Source of the DNA: Caulobacteraceae bacterium
Lineage (GTDB): Bacteria; Pseudomonadota; Alphaproteobacteria; Caulobacterales; Caulobacteraceae
NCBI GenBank assembly: GCA_947475845.1
Contig: CANJMO010000003.1
Coordinates: 33,099 to 97,098 of the forward strand
Length of the DNA: 64,000 nt
Direction of reading: 5' to 3'
Below the pieces are notes generated by a model. The model saw nothing but the letters and a program-made list of their open reading frames with translations, made no database searches and had not been told where the DNA came from. Shown piece after piece: positions 57,106 to 64,000 of the stretch; positions within the stretch are counted from its first letter, which is position 1; the number at the start of each line of letters is the position of its first letter. A program made the translations under genes and the position numbers.

Positions 57106-59100
57106 CTAGGCGGCGAGCTGCTGCTTGACCCGCTCGGCCAGAATCTTGATGTCCAGCGGCTTGGCCAGGAAGGTCACGCCGGTCTCGCCTTCCAGCAGGT
57201 CCGAGAACTCCGCCTCGGCATAGCCTGAGATGAACATTACCGGGGCGTTGCCCAGGAAATGGCGGGCCTTCTTGAGCAAGGTGGGGCCGTCCAGCCCGGG
57301 CATGATCACGTCGGAGATCAACAGGTCGATGCGGCCGGCGTATTCCTCGGCCAGGATCAGGGCCTCCTCGCCGTCGGCGGCCTCGATCACCTCGTAGCCG
57401 CGCGCGCGCAGAAGCCGGGCGGCGACGCCGCGCACGGCGTCCTCGTCCTCGACGAACAGAATACGGCCGACTCCGGAAAGGTCGCGGGGGACCGGCTTGG
57501 GCGGCGGCGGCGGCGCGGGCGCCACGTTCAGCGGCGGAATATGGACCGGGAGGAAGATACGGAAGGCCGCGCCCTCGCCGACCTTGCTGTCGACATGGAT
57601 CCAGCCGTCGGCCTGTTTGACGATGCCGTAAACGGTGGCCAGGCCCAGGCCCGTGCCCTCGCCCACCGGCTTGGTGGTGAAGAACGGTTCGAAGATCTTG
57701 GCCAGGACCTCCGGCGCGATGCCGGGGCCGGAGTCGGCCACTTCGATCAGGGCGCAGTCGCCCTCGCGAGCGGTTGTGTGCCCGAGCGCAACCGCCTCGG
57801 CCTGGGTCAGGCGGGCGGTGCGGATACGGACCACGCCGGGACCGCCATCGTGCCCGCGCATGGCGTCGCGGGCGTTGACCGCCAGGTTCATGACCGCGGT
57901 TTCCAGCTGGCTCTTGTCGGCGCGCACCAGCGGCAGGTTGCGGCCGTAGTCCGTCTCCAGCCTGACGTCCTCGCGCAGCAGGCGGCGCAGCAGCACCTCG
58001 AACTCGCTGATCAGTTCGCCCAGATCGAGGGTCTCGCGCTGGACGGTTTGTTTGCGCGAGAAGGCCAGCAGCTTGCGCACCAGGTCGGCGGCGCGGACCC
58101 CGGTCTGGCGGATTTCAGTGAGACCCTCGTAGGACGGATCGCCGACGGGGTGACGATGCAGCAGTTCGTCCAGGCGCAGTTGGATGGCGGTCAGAAGGTT
58201 GTTGAAGTCGTGGGCCACGCCGCCGGCCAACTGGCCGATGGCCTGCATCTTCTGCGACTGGGCCAACTGCAGTTCCAACTGCTTCTGCTCAGACACGTCG
58301 ACCAGATAGGCCAGGGTCTTGCCGTCGAGGTCCGACAGATAAAGGTGGGCGGTGCGGCCCGGCTCGCCCATCAGCTTGACCTCGATCGCGCCGGAGCGCT
58401 GGGCGGCGATGCGAGCGACGGCCTCGGCGCCGCTGGCGGCGTCGATCAGGTCGGCGAAGCGGCGTCCAGCGGCCGCCAGGTCCCCGCTCATGGCGCGCAA
58501 GGCCGGGTTGGCCTCGACGATGGCGGCGGCGAAGGGGTCGGGTCCGTCCAGCAGGGCGGCGCCGAAGGGAGCGGCCTGGGTCAGGGAGTCGAGCGCCACC
58601 GGCGACGCGGGCGCGGCTGGGGCCTCGGCGTGGGCCAGGGCGAAGGCCTCGGCGGGCGGCGACAGGCGCAACAGGGTGCGCCGGTCATCCAGGCGCGTGG
58701 CGGCCAGACGCCAGGGGCGGCCGACTTCGAAGGCGACCTCCGCCGCCCCGGACTCGCCGCGCGCGGCGGCCTTCATGGCGGCGAACAGGGGCGACGGCCC
58801 GCGCGGGCTCGGCAGGCGGTCCAGCGCGCCCCCGGCGGTGCGCCAAGCGGCGTTGGAGAAGAGGATGCGGCCGTCCTGGCTGACGACGGCGGCAGGTTCG
58901 GGCAGCGCGGCCAGGAGATTGTCCAGGTCGGCCTCGACGGCGGCCGGAGGCGATTGACGCAAAGCGAACAGGCCAAGCAGAGTCACCCCGCCAAGGCCGG
59001 CCAGCACCGCTGGAAAGATCAAGACCAAGAACGCACCCGGCCGTCCCGTGCTGAGCCGTCGAGAATCGCAGCCCGACGCGAGGATAATGCGCCCTCCCAT
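57106..59100 (-). CDS. cckA: cell-cycle hybrid histidine kinase CckA
   Basis: This 664-residue protein has an N-terminal hydrophobic anchor ([20 protein letters not shown]), two PAS-like regions, HisKA with [20 protein letters not shown] (phosphoacceptor His), an ATPase domain ([35 protein letters not shown]) and a receiver with [14 protein letters not shown]. The HisKA/ATPase stretch is almost identical to Caulobacter CckA, which phosphorylates ChpT and thereby CtrA and CpdR. No strong ribosome site precedes the ATG, so the start is less certain. It is intact, in contrast to the other two kinases in the window. Confidence 0.94.
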   Translation of the reverse strand: MGGRIILASGCDSRRLSTGRPGAFLVLIFPAVLAGLGGVTLLGLFALRQSPPAAVEADLDNLLAALPEPAAVVSQDGRILFSNAAWRTAGGALDRLPSPRGPSPLFAAMKAAARGESGAAEVAFEVGRPWRLAATRLDDRRTLLRLSPPAEAFALAHAEAPAAPASPVALDSLTQAAPFGAALLDGPDPFAAAIVEANPALRAMSGDLAAAGRRFADLIDAASGAEAVARIAAQRSGAIEVKLMGEPGRTAHLYLSDLDGKTLAYLVDVSEQKQLELQLAQSQKMQAIGQLAGGVAHDFNNLLTAIQLRLDELLHRHPVGDPSYEGLTEIRQTGVRAADLVRKLLAFSRKQTVQRETLDLGELISEFEVLLRRLLREDVRLETDYGRNLPLVRADKSQLETAVMNLAVNARDAMRGHDGGPGVVRIRTARLTQAEAVALGHTTAREGDCALIEVADSGPGIAPEVLAKIFEPFFTTKPVGEGTGLGLATVYGIVKQADGWIHVDSKVGEGAAFRIFLPVHIPPLNVAPAPPPPPKPVPRDLSGVGRILFVEDEDAVRGVAARLLRARGYEVIEAADGEEALILAEEYAGRIDLLISDVIMPGLDGPTLLKKARHFLGNAPVMFISGYAEAEFSDLLEGETGVTFLAKPLDIKILAERVKQQLAA

Positions 59101-59172
59101 CGCCTATGTGGTCAGCAATTTGCCGCCGCGCCCATCTTGACCTCCAGGCCCCGCTCACGCACCACGAACGTC

Positions 59173-59838
59173 ATGAGCGATCCCCAAACCCTCGACGGTC
59201 CCGTCGTCCGCCCCGCCTCCGGCGCAGACCCGCGCTTGCTGGTGATCTTCCTGCACGGCTACGGCTCCAACGGTCAGGACCTGATCGGCCTGGCGCCCTA
59301 TTGGCGCGCAGCCCTGCCCAACACTCTGTTCATCTCGCCCAATGCGCCGCAGCCCTGTCCCGGAGCCCCCGGCGGCTATCAGTGGTGGCCGCTGACCAGC
59401 CTGACTCCGCAGGCGCGGGCCGAAGGCGTGCGCCAGTCCGCCGGGGTGCTGAACGCCTTTATCGACGCCCAGATGGCGCGCTACGGCCTTACCGATGACA
59501 AGGTCGCGCTGGTCGGGTTCAGCCAGGGCACGATGATGGCTCTGCACGTCGGTCCCCGGCGCAAGAAGGCCCTGGCCGGGATCGTCGGCTATTCCGGCAT
59601 GCTGGCCGATCCGCAGGCCCTGGCCGCCGAAGTGGTGACCAAGCCGCCGGTGCTGCTGGTCCACGGCGACGTCGACGGCGTGCTGCCGGTGGCGTCCCTG
59701 CATGACGCCGACACGGCGCTGGGCGCGCTGGGCTTTTCGGTGTCCTCGCACGTCTCGCGCGGCCTGGCCCACAGCATCGACGCGGACGGGCTGAAGCTCG
59801 GAGAAACCTTCCTGACCGGCGTCTTCAAGGACGCCTAG
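59173..59838 (+). CDS. alpha/beta-hydrolase carboxylesterase/phospholipase family
   Basis: This 221-residue protein belongs to the carboxylesterase (Est/LysoPL-like) family: FLHGYGSNGQDLIGLA, SPNAPQPCPGAPGGYQWWPL, the nucleophile elbow GFSQGTMMALHV, the Asp in HGDVDGVLPV and the His in GLAHSIDADG. No signal peptide. It is divergent from cckA with 72 bases between. Substrates are probably short-chain esters; unproven. Confidence 0.87.
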   Translation: MSDPQTLDGPVVRPASGADPRLLVIFLHGYGSNGQDLIGLAPYWRAALPNTLFISPNAPQPCPGAPGGYQWWPLTSLTPQARAEGVRQSAGVLNAFIDAQMARYGLTDDKVALVGFSQGTMMALHVGPRRKKALAGIVGYSGMLADPQALAAEVVTKPPVLLVHGDVDGVLPVASLHDADTALGALGFSVSSHVSRGLAHSIDADGLKLGETFLTGVFKDA

Positions 59839-59847
59839 GCGCCGCCG

Positions 59848-60930
59848 TCAGCGGTGGTGGGCCCGGCGGCGGTTGGCCGCGCTCATGACGAAGCCGATCA
59901 CCTTGGCCACCGCCGCATAGTGTTCGCGCGGAATGGTCTGGTCGATCTCCACGGTGGCGTAGAGCGCCCGGGCCAGGGGCGCATCCTCGATCACCGGCAC
60001 GTTGTTGGCCTCGGCGATCTCGCGGATCTTCAGGGCGATGGTGTCCATGCCCTTGGCCACGCACATCGGCGCGGGCGCTTCTTCGGTGTCGTAGCGCAGG
60101 GCCACGGCGAAGTGGGTCGGGTTCATCACCACCACGGTGGCGCGCGGCACCGCCGCCATCATCCGCCGCCGGGACTTCTCCAGGCGCATCTGCTTGTGCT
60201 TGGCCTTGACGTGCGGATCGCCTTCGGCCTGGCGGTGCTCGTCTTTGATCTCCTCGCGGCTCATCTTCAGCCGCTGCACGAAGCGCCAACGCTGCCAGGC
60301 CCAGTCGGCCGCGGCGCCCACGCCCATGGCTCCCAGCACCGACATGAACAGCGCCTTCACGACGTCGATCATGAACGAGATCATCTGCTGCGGTTCTTCG
60401 AGCGCCAGGGCTTCCAGCTCGCGCTCGTGCGGATGCAGCGTGTTGTAGCAAATGACGCTGATGACGGCGACCTTGAGCAGGGACTTGCCGAAGTTGACGA
60501 AGCCGTCGAGGCCGAACAATCGCTTCAGCACGCCGAGCGGCGACAGCTTGGAGAGGTCCGGTTTGATCTTGTCCGGCGCCCACAGAAACCCGGTCTGGAT
60601 CACGTTGGCGAACATGCCGGCCAAGGTCCCGGTCAGCAGCACCGCCAGCACCATCGGCAGCGCCGCCATCAGCGCCAGACGCATCACCTGCACCCCACCG
60701 TTGTTCTCCAGCGGAAAGGCGTCGGGATGGGCGATGAACGGAGTCAGGGCCCGCATCAGGTTGTCGGCCATCGGCGGCCCGGCGATGCACATGACCCCGA
60801 ACACGGCGGCGAGGCTGGACCACTGGGGCACGTCCGGGCTCTTGGCCACGTCGCCCTTGCGGCGCGCGTCCTCCAGCCGTTTGCCGGTGGGATCTTCTGT
60901 TTTTGAGTCTGGATCGGTGTCTTCAGCCAT
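59848..60930 (-). CDS. flhB: flagellar export switch protein FlhB
   Basis: This 360-residue protein has EDPTGKRLEDARRKGDVAKS at the N-terminus, four membrane segments, the conserved FKMSREEIKDEHRQAEGDP-type linker and the autocleavage motif NPTH in VVVMNPTHFAVALRY. It belongs to the flagellar type III export gate and switches substrate class after hook completion. It follows the fliR remnant by nine bases, as in intact fliR-flhB operons. It appears complete. Confidence 0.95.
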   Translation of the reverse strand: MAEDTDPDSKTEDPTGKRLEDARRKGDVAKSPDVPQWSSLAAVFGVMCIAGPPMADNLMRALTPFIAHPDAFPLENNGGVQVMRLALMAALPMVLAVLLTGTLAGMFANVIQTGFLWAPDKIKPDLSKLSPLGVLKRLFGLDGFVNFGKSLLKVAVISVICYNTLHPHERELEALALEEPQQMISFMIDVVKALFMSVLGAMGVGAAADWAWQRWRFVQRLKMSREEIKDEHRQAEGDPHVKAKHKQMRLEKSRRRMMAAVPRATVVVMNPTHFAVALRYDTEEAPAPMCVAKGMDTIALKIREIAEANNVPVIEDAPLARALYATVEIDQTIPREHYAAVAKVIGFVMSAANRRRAHHR

Positions 60931-60939
60931 CAGCCCGTC

Positions 60940-61165
60940 CTAGGAGAACTGCTGCATGAACATCTGGTAGCGTTGCAGCCAGACCATGCCGATCAGGCCG
61001 ATGCTGAGCATCAGGACCGACAGGCCCAGCAGAACGCTGAGCGGAGTGGCGGCGAAGAAGATCTGGAACTGCGGCATCAGCCGCCCGATCAGGCCGACGG
61101 CGATGTTGAACACCACCGAGAACACGATCACCGGCGCCGCCGACGCCGGGACCAACCCCGGACGC
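60940..61165 (-). pseudogene. fliR: C-terminal remnant of fliR (flagellar export gate)
   Basis: The last ~70 codons match FliR: APVIVFSVVFNIAVGLIGRL, MPQFQIFFAATPLSVLLGLS and a final helix ending MQQFS. Upstream of about 61150-61165 the sequence turns into a peptidase gene on the other strand; the first three quarters of FliR are gone. With fliR lost, the export gate would be incomplete unless another copy exists. Confidence 0.8.
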
Positions 61166-62331
61166 GGACTGTGGCGTATGCAGCTGCGCACCGACCGGGC
61201 CGATCAGCGCGCCCGCCCATCTATGCCCCCGGCCTCGAGCGCCCGCCGCTGGCGCCGCTGGTCGAGCCCTACTTTCCCGGCGACGTGGCGACGATGGCCA
61301 GCGGGCGCATCCTGGCGGTGGTCTCGGACGGCGCTGCCCAGAGCCTGGCCTCGATCTGCCCGGACGGGACGGTCAGCCATCCGTTCCCCGCCGATCTCGA
61401 CGGCGCGCCGGTGCTGGGCGTGTCCGGCGACGGCTCGCGCCATGCGGTGGCCAGCAGCTACAATGCCTGGGGCCAACGACGCTTCTACCTGGTGACCGAA
61501 TCGGCCGCCGCCGGCTGCGCCGCCGCGCCGCTGCTGGAAGCCATGCCGAGCGAGGAGCGCGATCTGGGCGCCCTGACGATCGATAGGAGGACCGTCGCCG
61601 CCGACGACGGCGAGGGCCTGCCCTATGTTCTGATCGGCGCCCAGAAGAAGCCTGGTCCCCTGCTGGTGCGGGTCTACGGCGGCAACGACGTGCCGACCCT
61701 GGCCATGGCCCAGACGCCGTTCGAGCGGCTGTGGCTGCAGCGCGGCGGGCGCCTGCTGATCCCCACCCTGCGCGGCGACGCCCGCCTGCCGCCATGGAAG
61801 ACGGCTTCGAGCGGCGACTACCAGCAGCGCGCGGTCAAGGACCTGTTCTCGGTGCTCGATAGTCTGGCGGCCCGCCATGAGCTGCTGCCCGGTCAGGTCA
61901 CCGTCATGGGCGTGAGTCTGGGCGCCTTCACCGCCGCCCGCGCCGCCCTGGCCAGGCCGCAGCTATTCGGCGCCGCAGTGCTGGCTTCGGGTCTGCTGGA
62001 ACTGGAAGCGCGCGCGCGTCAGCCGTCCGCCGGCCAGACGCTCGGCCCGGCCGAAGGCGGCTTCGCGGCCTGGTTCGCGGGCGCGCCCAATGCCGCCGCC
62101 TGCTCGGGCTTGAGGTTCTACGTCTACGCCGGCGCCGCCGACCGGCTGGTGGACGCCGAAGGGTCGCGCGGCTTCGCTCGCTACGTTTCGGGGCTGGGCT
62201 ACAAGACCCTGCTGCGCCTCTATGCCGGCGCCGACCATGCCCTGATGGAACGGTTCGACGTGGCCGAGGACCTGTTCAAGGATTTCGACAAGGAGGCGCG
62301 GGCCAAGGCGGCCTGCGCCGGGAAACCCTAG
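61166..62331 (+). pseudogene. C-terminal remnant of an S9-family (prolyl oligopeptidase-like) peptidase
   Basis: The frame lacks a start and most of the propeller. The catalytic domain is present: LLVRVYGGNDVP, RGGRLLIPTLRGDAR, the nucleophile in VMGVSLGAFTAARAA, the Asp region YAGAADRLVDAEG and the His in YAGADHALMERF. Around 61172-61205, another frame reads GLWRMQLRTDRADQ, a propeller-like strand, so a frameshift near 61205 may also be present. It collides head-to-head with the fliR remnant. Confidence 0.7.
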
Positions 62332-62342
62332 GGGCTCGGCGC

Positions 62343-62735
62343 CTAAGGCCTAGGCGTGGCCAGCGGCTTGTCCTTGTCCACCACATAGACGGTGACGAGG
62401 TGGGTTTCGCCCTGCGGCGCGGAGGCCTGGTGGGCGACGCCGCGCGGGATCAGGAAGCTTTCGCCCGGCTTAACCATCAGCGGCGGCTTGCCGTCCATCT
62501 CGATCTTCAGCAGCCCCGACACCACCGTGCCGGACTCCTCGCCCGGATGGGTGTGGTAGCCGAGCAGGGCGCCGGGAGCGAAGCTGACTTCGGCCAGGTT
62601 GACCTGCTGGTTAGGCGAGCCCGAAGCGGGGAAGCTCTGCAGGATCTTGCGCACCGGCGCCGGAGGCGCGTCGGCGGCAAAGGCCGGAGCGGCGATCAGG
62701 ACAGCGGCCAGAGCGGAAAAAGCGAAAGTCTTCAC
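62343..62735 (-). CDS. secreted cupin-domain protein
   Basis: This 130-residue protein has a signal peptide ending PAFAADA and one cupin barrel: GALLGYHTHPGEESGTVVSG supplies the two His and the Glu of motif 1, and PGESFLIPRGVAHQ carries the motif 2 His. Metal binding is likely; function unknown. It lies 28 bases after the dxs stop on the same strand. Confidence 0.83.
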   Translation of the reverse strand: MKTFAFSALAAVLIAAPAFAADAPPAPVRKILQSFPASGSPNQQVNLAEVSFAPGALLGYHTHPGEESGTVVSGLLKIEMDGKPPLMVKPGESFLIPRGVAHQASAPQGETHLVTVYVVDKDKPLATPRP

Positions 62736-62763
62736 AGGGTTTAGCTCCCAGTTATTGTTGAGT

Positions 62764-64000
62764 TCAGGCTCTCAGGGCCGCGGCGGCCTCGGCGCCCCCA
62801 AGGGCCTCCAGGGCGGCGCGGGCGATGCTGTCGGCGTCCAGGCCGGCCTCGGCGTACTGAAGTTCGGCCTTCTCGTGATCCTGGAACAAGTCGGGCAGGG
62901 TCAGGGTGCGCACCTTCAAACCACGGTCGAGCGCGCCGCGGGCGGCCAGGGCGTGCAGGGCGAAGGCGCCGAAGCCGCCCATCGCGCCTTCTTCCACGGT
63001 GATCAGCACCTCATGCTCGCGCGCCAGGCGCACCAGCAGGTCTTCGTCGATCGGCTTGGCGAAGCGGGCGTCGGCCACGGTGGTGGAGAAGCCGTGCGCG
63101 GCCAGGCGGTCGGCCGCCTTGAGCGATTCCTGCAGGCGGGTGCCGAACGACAGGATGGCGATCTTGGTCCCCTCGCGGACGATGCGGCCCTTGCCGATCT
63201 CCAGCGGGGTCGCGGGAACGGGGATATCAATGCCGACGCCGTCGCCGCGCGGATAGCGGAAGGCGGAGGGACGGTCGTCGATCTCGGCGGCGGTGGCGAC
63301 TATGCGGGCCAGGTCGGCCTCGTCGGCGGCGGCCATCAGGATCATGCCCGGCAGCGCACCCATGAAGCCGATGTCGAAGGAACCCGCGTGGGTGGCGCCG
63401 TCGGCGCCCACCAGACCGGCGCGGTCCATGGCGAAGCGCACCGGCAGGCGCTGCAGGGCCACGTCGTGCACGACCTGATCGTAACCGCGCTGCAGGAATG
63501 TGGAATAGATGGCGCAGAACGGCTTCAGGCCATCCGCCGCCATGCCGGCGGCGAAGGTGACGGCGTGCTGCTCGGCGATGCCGACATCGAAGGTGCGGTC
63601 GGGGAACACCTGACCGAACAGGTCCAGGCCGGTGCCGGACGGCATGGCGGCGGTCACCGCCACGATGCGCGGGTCCTTGTGCGCCTGCTCGATCAGGGCG
63701 TTGGCGAACACCTTGGTGTAGCTGGGCGCGTTCGAGGCCGGCTTGGACTGCTTGCCGGTGATGACGTCGAACTTGACGACGCCGTGGTACTTGTCGGCGG
63801 CCGCCTCGGCGTGGACGTAGCCCTTGCCCTTCTGGGTGACCACGTGGACCAGGACGGGGCGGTCCTTGATCTGGCGCACGTTCTCCAGGATCGGCACGAG
63901 GTGGTCGAGGTTGTGACCGTCGATCGGGCCGACGTAGTAGAAGCCCAGTTCCTCGAACAGGGTGCCGCCGGTGGCCATGCCGCGGGCGTATTCCTCGGCC
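62764..64000 (-). CDS. dxs: 1-deoxy-D-xylulose-5-phosphate synthase (partial, 5' end outside window)
   Basis: This is the C-terminal two thirds of Dxs. It enters the window in the frame reading [12 protein letters not shown], continues with [20 protein letters not shown], the TPP-binding/transketolase pyrimidine domain ([46 protein letters not shown]) and the C-terminal domain. It forms the first intermediate of the MEP isoprenoid pathway, which also feeds hopanoid synthesis. The true start lies beyond base 64000. Confidence 0.95.
   Translation of the reverse strand, partial: AEEYARGMATGGTLFEELGFYYVGPIDGHNLDHLVPILENVRQIKDRPVLVHVVTQKGKGYVHAEAAADKYHGVVKFDVITGKQSKPASNAPSYTKVFANALIEQAHKDPRIVAVTAAMPSGTGLDLFGQVFPDRTFDVGIAEQHAVTFAAGMAADGLKPFCAIYSTFLQRGYDQVVHDVALQRLPVRFAMDRAGLVGADGATHAGSFDIGFMGALPGMILMAAADEADLARIVATAAEIDDRPSAFRYPRGDGVGIDIPVPATPLEIGKGRIVREGTKIAILSFGTRLQESLKAADRLAAHGFSTTVADARFAKPIDEDLLVRLAREHEVLITVEEGAMGGFGAFALHALAARGALDRGLKVRTLTLPDLFQDHEKAELQYAEAGLDADSIARAALEALGGAEAAAALRA

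Overview
The window reads as chromosomal DNA of a GC-rich alphaproteobacterium in the Caulobacteraceae (Caulobacter/Phenylobacterium group; genus not resolved). The main evidence is a CckA-type cell-cycle hybrid kinase, a Caulobacter-type flagellin tail with a FlaG-like gene, flhB/fliR, an alphaproteobacterial SOS box at recA, and several small conserved hypotheticals typical of the order. I found no rRNA, tRNA, CRISPR array, transposase or integrase. Genes are dense, on both strands, and often end-overlapped (shared CTAG or ATGA).

Layout. 1-5 kb: two paralogous secreted proteins of unknown function around an FMN-binding glutamate-synthase-like protein, then a secreted esterase and an orphan gene tail. 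5-8 kb: a three-subunit periplasmic GMC dehydrogenase (small Tat subunit, flavoprotein, cytochrome c). 8-10 kb: small hypotheticals and a Pro/Tyr-rich glycine-zipper protein. 10-14 kb: hopanoid cyclitol-ether genes hpnJ, hpnI and hpnL. 14-16 kb: a damaged two-component pair. 16-19 kb: three tandem metallo-beta-lactamase-fold hydrolases. 19-21 kb: transglutaminase-like protein plus an interrupted M14 carboxypeptidase. 21-28 kb: a frameshifted TonB receptor, a Rieske oxygenase, and an FAH hydrolase / SDR / MFS sugar-acid module divergent from a GcvA-like LysR regulator. 28-32 kb: a truncated PAS kinase, lipocalin and SDR. 32-37 kb: leuC-leuD-leuB and purU. 37-42 kb: SUKH protein, cytochrome c with a PQQ-type sugar dehydrogenase, and an AlgI/AlgJ-like O-acetylation pair. 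42-46 kb: a large hydrolase, an M28 peptidase remnant, an AT-rich island, a damaged TPR/ATP-grasp gene and a porin. 47-52 kb: flippase, recA, hypotheticals. 52-64 kb: coiled-coil and flagellin remnants, an isoquinoline-oxidoreductase-type molybdoenzyme, cckA, carboxylesterase, flhB, a fliR remnant, an S9 peptidase remnant, cupin and partial dxs.

The most unusual property is the number of lesions in otherwise well-conserved genes. There are in-frame stops (response regulator, M14 peptidase, ATP-grasp protein), a one-base frameshift (TonB receptor), a leuC start that reads ATC behind a perfect ribosome-binding site, precise in-frame internal deletions (a histidine kinase without its HisKA domain; the TPR/ATP-grasp gene) and abrupt head-to-head gene collisions (coiled-coil/flagellin; fliR/S9 peptidase). 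Either this genome is accumulating deletions and pseudogenes, or the assembly carries joins and base errors; the sequence alone cannot decide. A second notable signal is a 28-bp motif, 23/28 identical, found both in the MFS/LysR intergenic region and upstream of leuC, which suggests a shared regulator.
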